Made by a program: the position numbers and the translations under genes. Source: Candidatus Thorarchaeota archaeon (GTDB lineage: Archaea > Asgardarchaeota > Thorarchaeia > Thorarchaeales > Thorarchaeaceae). From it: 32,154 nucleotides of DNA. The notes beneath the pieces were generated by a model. It ran no database searches. It had not been told where the DNA came from and saw only the letters and a list, made by a program, of their open reading frames with translations. This document shows positions 25,701-32,154 of the stretch, in pieces (the stretch's first letter is position 1; every line of letters starts with the position of its first letter). The DNA is taken from contig JABCTV010000016.1 of NCBI GenBank assembly GCA_018238205.1, positions 1-32,154 on the forward strand. The letters run 5' to 3'.

Positions 25701-25825
25701 ACGGCCCCTTGAACAATGTTCTCAAGATTAAGCCGCCTCTAATATTCACTAGGGAGAATGCTGATGTCTTAGTAATAGCTCTTGATAGAGTCTTATCTGA
25801 AGATTGTGCCAAGCTTTCAAAGTAA
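22745..25825 (+). CDS. Kinase - M23 peptidase-like - class III aminotransferase/phospho-lyase fusion
   Basis: Three domains are fused in 1026 residues. Residues 1 to about 350 form an APH/choline-kinase-type kinase with catalytic H211-N-D213...N218 ([12 protein letters not shown]) and metal D236 (GILDFGDM). About 415-565 is an M23/LytM-like domain keeping its zinc ligands H448, D452 (HIAIDLH) and H540/H542 (HLHFQ). About 590-1020 is a fold-type I class III PLP enzyme with NSGSEAN, D833 ([11 protein letters not shown]) and Schiff-base K863 ([10 protein letters not shown]). In animals, hydroxylysine kinase and the PLP phospho-lyases PHYKPL/ETNPPL are separate relatives of the two outer domains. 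The fusion may therefore phosphorylate an amino alcohol and then eliminate phosphate and ammonia. No signal peptide is seen, so the M23 part is cytosolic and its role is unclear. The start is TTG. Confidence 0.88.
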   Translation: MDARKPERPNFSLTQASKIARNLFEILDSIKEIKELPSYQDRNFHITLESGQEYVLKISAVSEEYETLDMQNCAMRHLAANIEGHSSTVVHKSRNGVEIERVEDKERNQHYVRLLSFLPGKVLSQVNPHASDMLVDFGRFIGSISKAFISFDHSAAHREFRWDLKRASIVIRDYSKHTTDSNKQKLVSYFLELFETLVLPPIDYLRSSVIHNDANDNNIIVSNPHDENRRSFGILDFGDMIHSCTINELAIAIAYAILGKADPISVAQEITSGYHSVFPISELELELLFPLICARLATSVSISTYQKTLEPDNEYLIISEAPAWQVLYHLRNIPPRYFTYCLRSSIGLEPCPSSAEVREWITNNTEKFANPIGKSLDKSNSVIVDLSVGSTDIASPLQLADIRTFSELVSRKLTEAKAEVGIGRYNEARLVYSGDQYVSEGNENRTVHIAIDLHVDSGTPVLAAYDGIIHSFQDNDKPLDNGPTIIIEHKTTPDGPSFFVLYGHLSRDSLTGLEVGKVVKKGEQIASVGEYPENGGWPPHLHFQLIVDMMGLTGDFFGVAPPSKRDVWLSICPDPNLILQIPESLFPEPDISKEEILAVRKKHIGSSLGVSYSSKPLNIVRGFMQYLYDEEGIQYLDVRNNVPQVGHSNPYVVDALSRQAAVLNTNTRYLHENLVKYAQRLSSKMPGNLKVCFFVNSGSEANELALRLAMAHTKEQDLIVIDGAYHGNTKNLVDISSYKHNGPGGEGPPTYVHTVRMPDPFRGDHKHSDSNAGKKYAEDVGKAIREIEKLNKGVCAFICEPLMGCGGQIIFPDGYLKESFKQVRESGGVCIADEVQIGFGRVGTHFWGFETQAVIPDIVTMGKPIGNGHPIGAVITTPAIAESFNTGMEFFSTTGGNTVSCAVGMAVLDVIENQDLQQQALEVGNYLLARLRDLKDRYKIIGNVRGIGLYIGVELVRDPQSLEPAVEETKYIVERLKDLGILVSLDGPLNNVLKIKPPLIFTRENADVLVIALDRVLSEDCAKLSK

Positions 25826-25839
25826 CGATAGACTCGTAA

Positions 25840-28116
25840 TCACTTGGCTTTCTGTAATTGAATACTTGCTGTAATTACGATACTTTTCTCTCCTGACTTG
25901 GTTGCATTCCATGACATTGTTCCACCAAGTAAAATCACAATAAGTTTAGAATATGCAAGCTCAACTGCATCTAGCGAACTTCGTTTAACATATCTTCTAA
26001 AAAGACCCAGTATCTTTTCTGGTTCTTCAACTTGAACATCCAAATTAATCTCACATATACATTGATGATTAGGGTCTTCACACTCTTCTTTGAAACTGAT
26101 AGATACAGAATCGAAATTACCAATTCGTTTGGATATTCCTTCGAGTATGTATTGAAGGGCATCTATCAAAAATGAGTTTGCTAGAACTGTACAATCCTGT
26201 TCCATTCTCAGTTCAATAGATTGAGATCCTATACCTACCTTTACAGAATCTTTTGTTGGTGACACTCCAGCACCTTTCAGAGCTGAATAAATAGAATCTC
26301 TAAGACTAACCGGCTCCATCTGTTCTTGTGTGAATGTTTCTCCTGCTATAATGGTTCCAATGTGTTTTGATAGTTCATTTACCCGCGAGATATCCGACAT
26401 AGCGGTAGACATCGAGTTCAATACAGAGTCACTAGCGGTAGAATCAATACTGATATCATTCAACGAATCAATCGCAGCAGTTTGATGAGATGATAGAATC
26501 TCTGATAAGAAGCGAGAATAGGCAACTGCTCTTTTCTCACGTTTCTCTGCTCGATTGGTGTCGATGATATAAAGTCGAACTAATATCAGAATGAAAGTGA
26601 TGATGGAGAGAGTCATGACGATTTCAGCAGTCCACCATCCTATGGTCCAAGTTGCATAATTCGCTTTTAGGATTGTAACGACTACCCAAATTGTAGCTAA
26701 ACCGGTACCAAGACTATTGAACGACAATCTTCCACCAGAAGCACTTGTTAAAAGTAGATAATATATCAATAGAACAAACAATGAAAAATAGCTCAAGCTC
26801 AGCATGATTGAAGTACCAGCTGCTCTAATAGATTCAATTTCTAAAACAAGCAAGAGCTGACTCCTTAGGACCTCCCCTACAATTATTAGCAATGCAGAAC
26901 CAATCAGACCTGACGCATAGAATGTATGGAATCGTTTGTTTTCAGTAGGTTCCCGCCTTAATATGCTTCTTACAGCCATTGGTAGTACTATTGCAGACAC
27001 AATTGATCCACAGATATATGGTACTAAAGATTCGGATACTATTTGGTAACTGGGCGATAGGTGACAAAATACCAACCACACTTCTGCAATCATCCAATAA
27101 AGAAGGAGAAATATTATCCATCGTTGTCCTGGTGAAGGGCGATACCTCAGTCTTTCGTAGAACGCGTAAGCTGATGCTCCAGCTAAGATTGCAGCTGCAA
27201 GATGAATGGTTACCTTAGCTCCGAGTTCGATGAAGATTGATACTGGAAAAATAACTACCATGAATCGCGATGCAAGAAATGGTACTACAATAAGTGCACT
27301 TAGGAATATAGTCACACCATATGCTAGATTCTTCCGGACACCCACATTGAGGAGGAATGCGTAGCTTGTAGCGACATTTGCATAGAGAAATGCTAAAGCC
27401 ATCAAAGATATCGATAGAATCCACATTGATGATGGGCTAGGGAGAAGAATTGTGTGATTGACCGAAGCTGCAGCAAGTAACCAGAATGTAAGTGCAAGTC
27501 GCGAGGTATCATGTACCGATCCCGAAGATCTTAGACTGAGCATTAGGTATCCAGCTGCAAGGTATGATAAGATTGCAATTGTTCCAGTAATATATCCTGC
27601 AATGAGGAAGATAGATTGATTTGTGACCAGACGAATCCCAATGAGCATTGTGACAAAAATGAACAAACTAATCGTTACAGTAACTGGCACAATCATCCTG
27701 TGATAAAGAATAGACGTCTTCTTTATCTCATAACGTTCAATTAAACAGAAGAATAACATGAAAATGCCAGTTGTAGCAAATGCAATGAGATTAAGAAAAA
27801 CTCCTGAAGTTGCATAGTGAGCAACTGGATTCTCATTGGAGAAATTGTAAAAGATTGCAGCTCCAGAGAAGATAATGGCAGCATAGATGGTTCCAGCAAT
27901 GAACCATCTGTTGGTCGGAGACGGATCAGTTCTAATTTTCGTTACGGCACTGGCAGTCATTGTCACACATAGAAATGCCAGTACTGAATAGTACGCAATT
28001 GCCGCATCTGGTGTAGTCCATGGTGGATTACTAAGGATAAATAAAATGATTCCAGAAATTAGAACAATCAAACTGAGAGCTCTTCTATTCAATCTAACCT
28101 CGCTTAACACTATCAT
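25840..28116 (-). CDS. Polytopic membrane protein with degenerate histidine-kinase-like tail
   Basis: About 16 hydrophobic helices fill residues 12 to about 520, in the manner of large membrane sensor regions. The remaining 235 residues are cytosolic: a helical stretch with FLSEILSSHQTAAIDSLND resembling a dimerisation helix (SHQ in place of the usual SHE/SHD), MEPVSLRDSIYSAL as in kinase linkers, and an ATPase-like end in which the N box reads LIDALQYILEGISK without its Asn and no clear G boxes remain. It is probably not a working kinase, perhaps a ligand-sensing scaffold. ATG at 28116 is preferred, since a leftward TATA box (GATATATATC, 28146-28155) gives a leader of about ten bases; TTG at 28122 and GTG at 28110 are alternatives. 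It converges on the fusion gene, 14 bases apart. Confidence 0.75.
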   Translation of the reverse strand: MIVLSEVRLNRRALSLIVLISGIILFILSNPPWTTPDAAIAYYSVLAFLCVTMTASAVTKIRTDPSPTNRWFIAGTIYAAIIFSGAAIFYNFSNENPVAHYATSGVFLNLIAFATTGIFMLFFCLIERYEIKKTSILYHRMIVPVTVTISLFIFVTMLIGIRLVTNQSIFLIAGYITGTIAILSYLAAGYLMLSLRSSGSVHDTSRLALTFWLLAAASVNHTILLPSPSSMWILSISLMALAFLYANVATSYAFLLNVGVRKNLAYGVTIFLSALIVVPFLASRFMVVIFPVSIFIELGAKVTIHLAAAILAGASAYAFYERLRYRPSPGQRWIIFLLLYWMIAEVWLVFCHLSPSYQIVSESLVPYICGSIVSAIVLPMAVRSILRREPTENKRFHTFYASGLIGSALLIIVGEVLRSQLLLVLEIESIRAAGTSIMLSLSYFSLFVLLIYYLLLTSASGGRLSFNSLGTGLATIWVVVTILKANYATWTIGWWTAEIVMTLSIITFILILVRLYIIDTNRAEKREKRAVAYSRFLSEILSSHQTAAIDSLNDISIDSTASDSVLNSMSTAMSDISRVNELSKHIGTIIAGETFTQEQMEPVSLRDSIYSALKGAGVSPTKDSVKVGIGSQSIELRMEQDCTVLANSFLIDALQYILEGISKRIGNFDSVSISFKEECEDPNHQCICEINLDVQVEEPEKILGLFRRYVKRSSLDAVELAYSKLIVILLGGTMSWNATKSGEKSIVITASIQLQKAK

Positions 28117-28226
28117 CTCCAAGTGTAAAACTGAATCCGCAGGCTGGGATATATATCAATATTTCAGCTCTCAGTTTAACTATTATACCACTTCTTCAAT
28201 ATATAAAGCATCTCGAAGAAATATCC

Positions 28227-28257
28227 AGTAGTTGGAAAATCAACTACTCTATATAAG
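28227..28257 (+). promoter_or_regulatory. Inverted repeat abutting a TATA box, upstream of the gene at 28368
   Basis: AGTAGTTG (28227-28234) and CAACTACT (28241-28248) form a perfect inverted repeat with a six-base spacer, and a rightward TATA box CTATATAAG follows directly at 28249-28257. Initiation near 28280 would leave a leader of about 90 bases before the GTG start. Another TATA-like AATATATAAAG lies at 28198-28208. A factor bound to the repeat would contact the TATA/BRE region. Confidence 0.45.
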
Positions 28258-28367
28258 TTCCTCTAAAGTTGCTTGCTCCAAGAGTTGGAAACGCTAACTT
28301 CATAGGGTTTGATTAAATCTCATTCAATTTTTAGTCAATGGTCTATTTCTACTACTAAGGTTCTTAC

Positions 28368-28988
28368 GTGTTCACGATTGAAGATGGTCAAAGAAAATCT
28401 CTAGTGATTACAATGACTGGTCAGATTGCGAATCAATTCAAGTATGAGGGAGAAATCTACGAACTTGTAGCATACCATGGTGAGAGTCTCTACTCTGCAG
28501 AAGATTTTGGTATAACTACCCAAACGGCATCAACAGCATGTTGGCGTGGTTACCAGACATTTTACGATTGCGTGGACGGAGAACTTATCTTGGATAGCTT
28601 GCATGTTAGAACTGAAGATAAGATTGCCATCAATGATGTTGTCCCTATAAAAAATGAAGAACTGGCTGAAGATTCATGGGCATTCTTCAATACCATTTAT
28701 GAGAACTTGTCATTGAAAACAAAATTCACTGGGAGTCTATTACTTGGAAAGGATTTCATCAGAGAAATGTATGTTCACATGGGTTTTCAGAGTCCCGAGT
28801 CTTTCAAGACAGTGATTGATATTGAAGTGAGTGACGGTGATATAATCAAAATCACAGATATGTCCGCCAGGATGGAAGAACGAAGAAGACTAGGACAAGA
28901 GAAACCTAGTCGTCCACCCACACTTGAGGATAAGGATGTTGGAGATTGGGTGAAGGATAGATTTTCTCAGGAATACAAATCTGAATAG
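28368..28988 (+). CDS. Conserved-looking soluble protein, unknown function
   Basis: I cannot name this family. The 206-residue protein is soluble and mostly beta-stranded at first (LVITMTGQIANQFKYEGEIYELVAY), with a distinctive AEDFGITTQTASTACWRGYQ stretch (about 45-64). It then has FTGSLLLGKDFIREMYVHMGFQ (about 124-145) and a closing strand pair before a charged, Pro-containing tail. The invariant-looking Cys-Trp-Arg-Gly and His-Met-Gly-Phe motifs suggest a binding or catalytic pocket. The start is GTG, the first possible codon after an in-frame stop, with AAGG eight bases ahead. The phosphodiesterase gene follows in the same direction after 25 bases, so the two are likely co-transcribed. 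Confidence 0.7.
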   Translation: MFTIEDGQRKSLVITMTGQIANQFKYEGEIYELVAYHGESLYSAEDFGITTQTASTACWRGYQTFYDCVDGELILDSLHVRTEDKIAINDVVPIKNEELAEDSWAFFNTIYENLSLKTKFTGSLLLGKDFIREMYVHMGFQSPESFKTVIDIEVSDGDIIKITDMSARMEERRRLGQEKPSRPPTLEDKDVGDWVKDRFSQEYKSE

Positions 28989-29013
28989 ACAACATCTCAA
29001 TCTGGTGATTACT

Positions 29014-30162
29014 ATGCTTGAGAAGCCTGATTACACAAATAGTATTGTGAATCTGATGAGTTCAATAGGCCATGCTTCAGGAGTTACAAGTCCCTACTCT
29101 CCTCTCGAGTTCGATTCACTTGGTACTCTGGAAGAATCCAAGAATATCGTGCTTCTGATTTTGGATGGTCTTGGCTACAATTATCTCAGAGAATATGGGA
29201 AAGATAGCTTGCTGAAGAAAAGCCTCAAGGAATCAATTTGCTCAGTATACCTCCCTTCAACAGGTTCTGCTATCACATCGATAATGACTGGAGTTGCTCC
29301 ACAACAACATGCTGTGACAGGATGGTTTGTGTATCTGAAAGAGTATGGACTTGTTTCAAGGATCCTTCCATACAGCAATACTATTGATTACAATAACCTT
29401 GGAGTAGACATCTCAAATGTAGTAGATGTACGTTCTATTTTCCAAGGGCTAAATCGGGACTATTCTCTTGTTCTCACTAATACTATTGTCGATTCAGTCT
29501 TTACAAAGAATCTCACCGGAATTGCAAATCGCCTGAGTTATTCAGGGCTAGACCAGTTCTTCTCTCAGATCAAGAATATCATATCAAGCTCATCGAAGAG
29601 TAACTACATCTATGGATACTGGCCTGATTTTGATGCTGTAAGTCATATCCTTGGTTCTCGGAGTCAAGATGCACAGGAACAGCTGCATGAGTTTGATAAG
29701 CATCTCACTGGTTTTGTGGAATCACTTGAAGGAACTGATACTACTGTAATCGTAACGGGGGACCACGGTTTTGATGATGTTATTCCCTCTCAGGTTATTT
29801 ACACTCAAGACCATCCGACACTACTAGATTGTCTGGTAATGCCCTTTTGTGGCGATAGCAGAAGTGCATACGCATATGTTCGTCCAGCGAAGGTCATTGA
29901 GTTCGAGAAGTATATTCAAAATGATCTTGGCCATGCATGTACTCTTCATCACAGTACTGACCTAATCGATGAGGGATGGTTTGGATTATTCGAACCTCAT
30001 CCTCGATTGAAGGATCGAGTTGGTGACTATACGATAATGCTCAATGAAGGTTATGCAGTCATGAATTATTTCCCCGGGGTGGAACCGTTTCAAATGCTTG
30101 GTCATCATGGTGGAGCAAGTGCTGATGAGATGTATGTTCCATTATGTGTAATTGATTGTTAG
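29014..30162 (+). CDS. Alkaline-phosphatase-superfamily phosphodiesterase/nucleotide pyrophosphatase
   Basis: From the ATG at 29014, which has GGTGAT six bases upstream (a GTG at 29005 lies within that motif), the protein has 382 residues. VLLILDGLGYNYL near 46-58 supplies the first metal Asp, and STGSAITSIMTG (about 82-93) the nucleophile Thr/Ser region. YGYWPDFDAVSHILG (about 197-211) and VTGDHGFDD (about 246-254) give the second metal set, and a final His lies in LGHHGG near 366. These are the marks of type I phosphodiesterases, close to nucleotide pyrophosphatases and phosphonoacetate hydrolases. No signal peptide is seen, so it probably acts in the cytosol. The substrate is unknown. It forms a pair with the gene before it. 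Confidence 0.85.
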   Translation: MLEKPDYTNSIVNLMSSIGHASGVTSPYSPLEFDSLGTLEESKNIVLLILDGLGYNYLREYGKDSLLKKSLKESICSVYLPSTGSAITSIMTGVAPQQHAVTGWFVYLKEYGLVSRILPYSNTIDYNNLGVDISNVVDVRSIFQGLNRDYSLVLTNTIVDSVFTKNLTGIANRLSYSGLDQFFSQIKNIISSSSKSNYIYGYWPDFDAVSHILGSRSQDAQEQLHEFDKHLTGFVESLEGTDTTVIVTGDHGFDDVIPSQVIYTQDHPTLLDCLVMPFCGDSRSAYAYVRPAKVIEFEKYIQNDLGHACTLHHSTDLIDEGWFGLFEPHPRLKDRVGDYTIMLNEGYAVMNYFPGVEPFQMLGHHGGASADEMYVPLCVIDC

Positions 30163-30228
30163 TCTGGTATATCAGATACTACTTATAGTTCAATCAAAGC
30201 CATGGGTTTAGTATCGTGAGATGATTAG

Positions 30229-31179
30229 ATGGTTTCAGTTGATAGCATTGAGCAAGCACGTAAACGAATTAGTAGTCACATCAAGATTACACCTCTACGA
30301 CATGCAAAAGCACTAAGCAATCTAACAGGAGCTTCAGTCTTTCTTAAACTAGAGAGCGAACAAGTCACCGGTTCTTTCAAAGTACGAGGTGCCCTCAATA
30401 GATTGATGACTTTGTCAAAGGAAGAGGCTGAGAGAGGTGTGATGACTGCATCAACTGGAAACCATGGTTTGGGAGTTGCCTTTGCTGCAAAGCAACTTGG
30501 GATAAACGCGATAGTTGTTTTTCCTATTGGGGCTTCAACTGTAAAACGGGATAAGATGGAACAAGCTGGAGTAGAGGTGATTCAAGATGTCGGATATGAA
30601 GACGTTGAACCCTATGCTCGTAAATTAGCTAAGGAGCGTGGGTTGACCTATGTAAGCCCCTACAACGACTCTGAAATTGTAGCTGGTGCTGGAACTTCTG
30701 GTCTTGAGATTATTGAGCAACAAGACGAGATTGATACTGTATTTGTTCCGGTTGGCGGTGGTGGCTTGATCTCTGGAATTGCCACAGTTATCAAATCGAA
30801 AAGTCCCACAACTCAAATGATTGGAGTCCAATCTGAGGTTTCTCCAGAAGTCTACGAATCTTGGAAAGCTGGTCATTGGGTTGAAGCAGAAGAATCCGAT
30901 TCTCTTGCTCAAGGTCTCATGGGTGGTGTAGAATCCGATTCGATTACACTTGACATCATAGACAAGTATGTTGATAGACTGTTGTTGGTGAGTGAAGACT
31001 CCATTAAACGTGCAATGCGTTTTCTCTATGAGAAAGAATCGCTCATTATAGAAGGTGCAGGTGCAGTGACAATCGCCGCTCTGATGGAAAATGTATCAGA
31101 GTTTGTAGGGAGGAAAGTTGTTCTAACACTTAGTGGTGGTAATATTTCAAAAGAAGATCTTCTCACTCAAATAGAATGA
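30229..31179 (+). CDS. Threonine/serine dehydratase, PLP-dependent, short form
   Basis: The 316-residue fold-type II PLP enzyme has Schiff-base K51 (TGSFKVRGA), the substrate loop STGNHG (75-80), the phosphate-binding VPVGGGGLISG (about 172-182) and TLSGGN near the end. It lacks the C-terminal ACT domain of the feedback-inhibited biosynthetic enzyme, so it resembles the catabolic form (TdcB) or serine racemase. It would deaminate threonine to 2-oxobutyrate or serine to pyruvate; 2-oxobutyrate is the precursor of isoleucine. TGAGATGATT lies just before the ATG, and a TATA-like ACTTATAG (30180-30187) is about 45 bases upstream. Its stop sits in a hairpin shared with the facing gene. Confidence 0.9.
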   Translation: MVSVDSIEQARKRISSHIKITPLRHAKALSNLTGASVFLKLESEQVTGSFKVRGALNRLMTLSKEEAERGVMTASTGNHGLGVAFAAKQLGINAIVVFPIGASTVKRDKMEQAGVEVIQDVGYEDVEPYARKLAKERGLTYVSPYNDSEIVAGAGTSGLEIIEQQDEIDTVFVPVGGGGLISGIATVIKSKSPTTQMIGVQSEVSPEVYESWKAGHWVEAEESDSLAQGLMGGVESDSITLDIIDKYVDRLLLVSEDSIKRAMRFLYEKESLIIEGAGAVTIAALMENVSEFVGRKVVLTLSGGNISKEDLLTQIE

Positions 31180-31194
31180 ATGCGCAATCATTCT
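31173..31194. terminator. Hairpin between convergent genes, covering both stop codons
   Basis: AGAATGA (31173-31179) pairs with TCATTCT (31188-31194) across eight bases. The arms contain the stop of the dehydratase and the stop of the leftward CxxC gene. Such a symmetric element could end transcripts in both directions. There is no strong T run on either side, so the terminator role is tentative. Confidence 0.4.
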
Positions 31195-31568
31195 CCCTCG
31201 ACATGAATGATTTGGAGCTCCTTAGCATCTTCTCCTCTCATATGTCTACCATGAAGTCCAACCATCATATCTCCAGCATCATCACCCTCCACATCTGTTG
31301 GGCTTACGTAACTGAGAATATCCTTGTGATGATATTCGATAACCCATCCTAGTACATTCTCCAGATTGTGTACTGTGAAATCGCCATGAGAAGTCGCTGT
31401 AACCACTATCCCCATTTTCTTCATCAGGTTGGTCGCATACTCTCTTGGGTCTTGCGCTGGGTCACTACACACAACGCATGTCCCATGTTTGAATATGACC
31501 CATGTCTTTACTTCATCTAAAAGAATTTCGCGCCAAATTCTGTTGAGCTTCTCCAAATCTTCAACCAT
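31188..31568 (-). CDS. Small CxxC protein, unknown function
   Basis: I do not recognise this 126-residue soluble protein. It opens with a charged helix (about 1-20), then strand WVIFKHGTCVVC (about 23-34) with a CxxC pair. A helix follows (DPREYATNLMKKM), then strands VVTATSHGDFTVHNL and GWVIEYHHKDILSYV, and finally an acidic, Gly/Asp/His-rich stretch (about 90-112). The alpha/beta order and exposed CxxC could suit a small metal- or redox-linked protein, but this is conjecture. It diverges from the ribbon-helix-helix gene, and the 165-base gap contains several palindromes. Confidence 0.7.
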   Translation of the reverse strand: MVEDLEKLNRIWREILLDEVKTWVIFKHGTCVVCSDPAQDPREYATNLMKKMGIVVTATSHGDFTVHNLENVLGWVIEYHHKDILSYVSPTDVEGDDAGDMMVGLHGRHMRGEDAKELQIIHVEGE

Positions 31569-31627
31569 TCAAATCGACTTCTTGCGCTCCTGAGCTTTGA
31601 TAAATCAACTCGGTTGGTAATTACCCT

Positions 31628-31707
31628 TGTATCAATATACAACATTATAAGGAAAAATGTAATACTATTACGTGAATAACAGATATAAGTATCGATGTAC
31701 TATACAT
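31628..31707. promoter_or_regulatory. Palindrome-rich divergent promoter of the RHH gene
   Basis: Three dyads lie in 80 bases: TTGTAT/ATACAA at 31628-31643, a perfect 13-base GTAATACTATTAC at 31660-31672 and ATGTA/TACAT at 31695-31707. A rightward TATA-like GATATAAGT at 31682-31690 falls between the last two and is about 50 bases before the RHH start. The dyads are likely binding sites for the RHH protein itself, judging by position. Confidence 0.45.
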
Positions 31708-31733
31708 ACATAGAAAGGAATGTGGTATAAACA

Positions 31734-32072
31734 ATGTCGCGGAAAGGAAAACAAAAAGAAGCAGAAGCAACACAGATGAGTTTGAGAGAGCAGCTCTTGG
31801 GTGGCCTCTCTGAGGGTGCAATTTCCGGCAAGAAACGTGAAGTTTCCGTGATGACAAGAATGAATGGAGATATTGTTGAAGTGCTGGATGCATTGGTCGA
31901 ACTAAACATATTCAAAAGTCGATCAGAAGCTGTTTCTGCTTTTGTTGAGCAAGCTATCTCTGCTCGAGGACCAATGTTTGAAGAAATAAAGAACCAAGCT
32001 GGTGAGATTCGTAAATTGCGCGACTCTGCAAAACGCCACGCGTATGAGGTCTTCCAAGAAGATTCGAAATAA
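31734..32072 (+). CDS. Ribbon-helix-helix (CopG/MetJ-like) DNA-binding protein
   Basis: The 112-residue protein has a disordered, basic N-terminus (1-35), then a ribbon strand KREVSVMTRMNG (about 33-44). Two helices follow, VEVLDALVELNI and SRSEAVSAFVEQAIS (about 48-76), which is the classic RHH fold that binds DNA as a dimer through the paired strands. A helical, charged tail of about 35 residues (IKNQAGEIRKLRDSAKRH) may extend the dimer as a coiled coil. There is no toxin-like partner gene, so an antitoxin role is not supported. It more likely represses its own promoter through the palindromes upstream. ATG at 31734 follows a GTGGT stretch. Confidence 0.8.
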   Translation: MSRKGKQKEAEATQMSLREQLLGGLSEGAISGKKREVSVMTRMNGDIVEVLDALVELNIFKSRSEAVSAFVEQAISARGPMFEEIKNQAGEIRKLRDSAKRHAYEVFQEDSK

Positions 32073-32092
32073 TACCTTTTTCAATTTTTAAT
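32073..32092 (+). terminator. T-rich terminator after the RHH gene
   Basis: Directly after the stop codon come two T runs (five Ts each) within about 20 bases, with no hairpin, as is common for archaeal termination. The remaining bases to the window end are A-rich, and I see no gene in them. Confidence 0.5.
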
Positions 32093-32154
32093 ATGGTTAC
32101 TCCTATCTTTCAAGGAACAATAATAATAAAGAAAAGAAAAGGGGAAGCAATCGC

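Noticed and set aside
31734-32072. Antitoxin of a toxin-antitoxin pair
   Set aside because: The RHH fold fits antitoxins, but the next gene runs the other way and has no toxin features, and no small partner follows before the window end.
1-32154. CRISPR array, insertion sequence or prophage
   Set aside because: No regularly spaced repeats, transposase motifs, integrase or structural phage genes were seen anywhere.

Overview
The window looks like a stretch of an archaeal chromosome, most probably from an Asgard-lineage archaeon (a Thorarchaeota-like genome is my best guess). This is inferred from the gene mix and signals, not from a marker gene. The pointers are a longin/roadblock-like small protein at the left end, archaeal TATA boxes 25-30 bases before several starts, short or absent leaders, winged-helix and Lrp regulators, an archaeal-length LeuC/LeuD pair and a type I-alpha-like glutamine synthetase. 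Base composition is moderately AT-rich. Ribosome binding sites follow GGTGAT or GGAGG about six bases before the start, and TTG starts are frequent. There is no rRNA, tRNA, CRISPR array, transposase or phage gene that I can support.

Left part (1-11.2 kb): a fragment of an upstream gene, a longin-like protein, then a leftward leucine-type operon (zinc-ribbon protein, LeuB, LeuC, LeuD) followed by a large membrane-anchored extracytoplasmic protein. A fumarylacetoacetate-hydrolase family enzyme runs divergently from the operon. Next come a leftward group of a small four-helix membrane protein and two TPR proteins, a histidinol-phosphatase-like PHP enzyme, and an MFS transporter with a long, possibly structured leader.

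Middle part (11.2-19.4 kb): a membrane-anchored subtilase whose C-terminal half resembles that of eukaryotic site-1 protease. Divergent from it is a P-type ATPase with unusual ion-site residues in M4 and M6, then panB (pantothenate/CoA synthesis). Leftward follow a DUF1858 redox-disulfide protein, an SCP2 sterol-carrier-like protein and glutamine synthetase.

Regulatory cluster (19.4-22.7 kb): an Lrp/AsnC regulator divergent from glnA across a palindrome-rich promoter, two paralogous small winged-helix proteins with a YkgJ-type cysteine-cluster protein between them, and a duplicated Lrp-like regulator in one chain. The two paralogs share a similar upstream block (TTGCC...GGCAA...CCGTAAATTT).

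Right part (22.7-32.1 kb): a three-domain fusion (APH/hydroxylysine-kinase-like kinase, M23 peptidase-like domain, class III PLP enzyme), which I read as a candidate phosphorylate-then-eliminate enzyme for an amino alcohol. Then come a 16-helix membrane protein with a degenerate histidine-kinase tail, an unrecognised conserved protein, an alkaline-phosphatase-superfamily phosphodiesterase, a short threonine/serine dehydratase, a small CxxC protein and a ribbon-helix-helix regulator. Amino-acid metabolism (leucine, histidine, glutamine, threonine, pantothenate) and its control form the clearest common thread.
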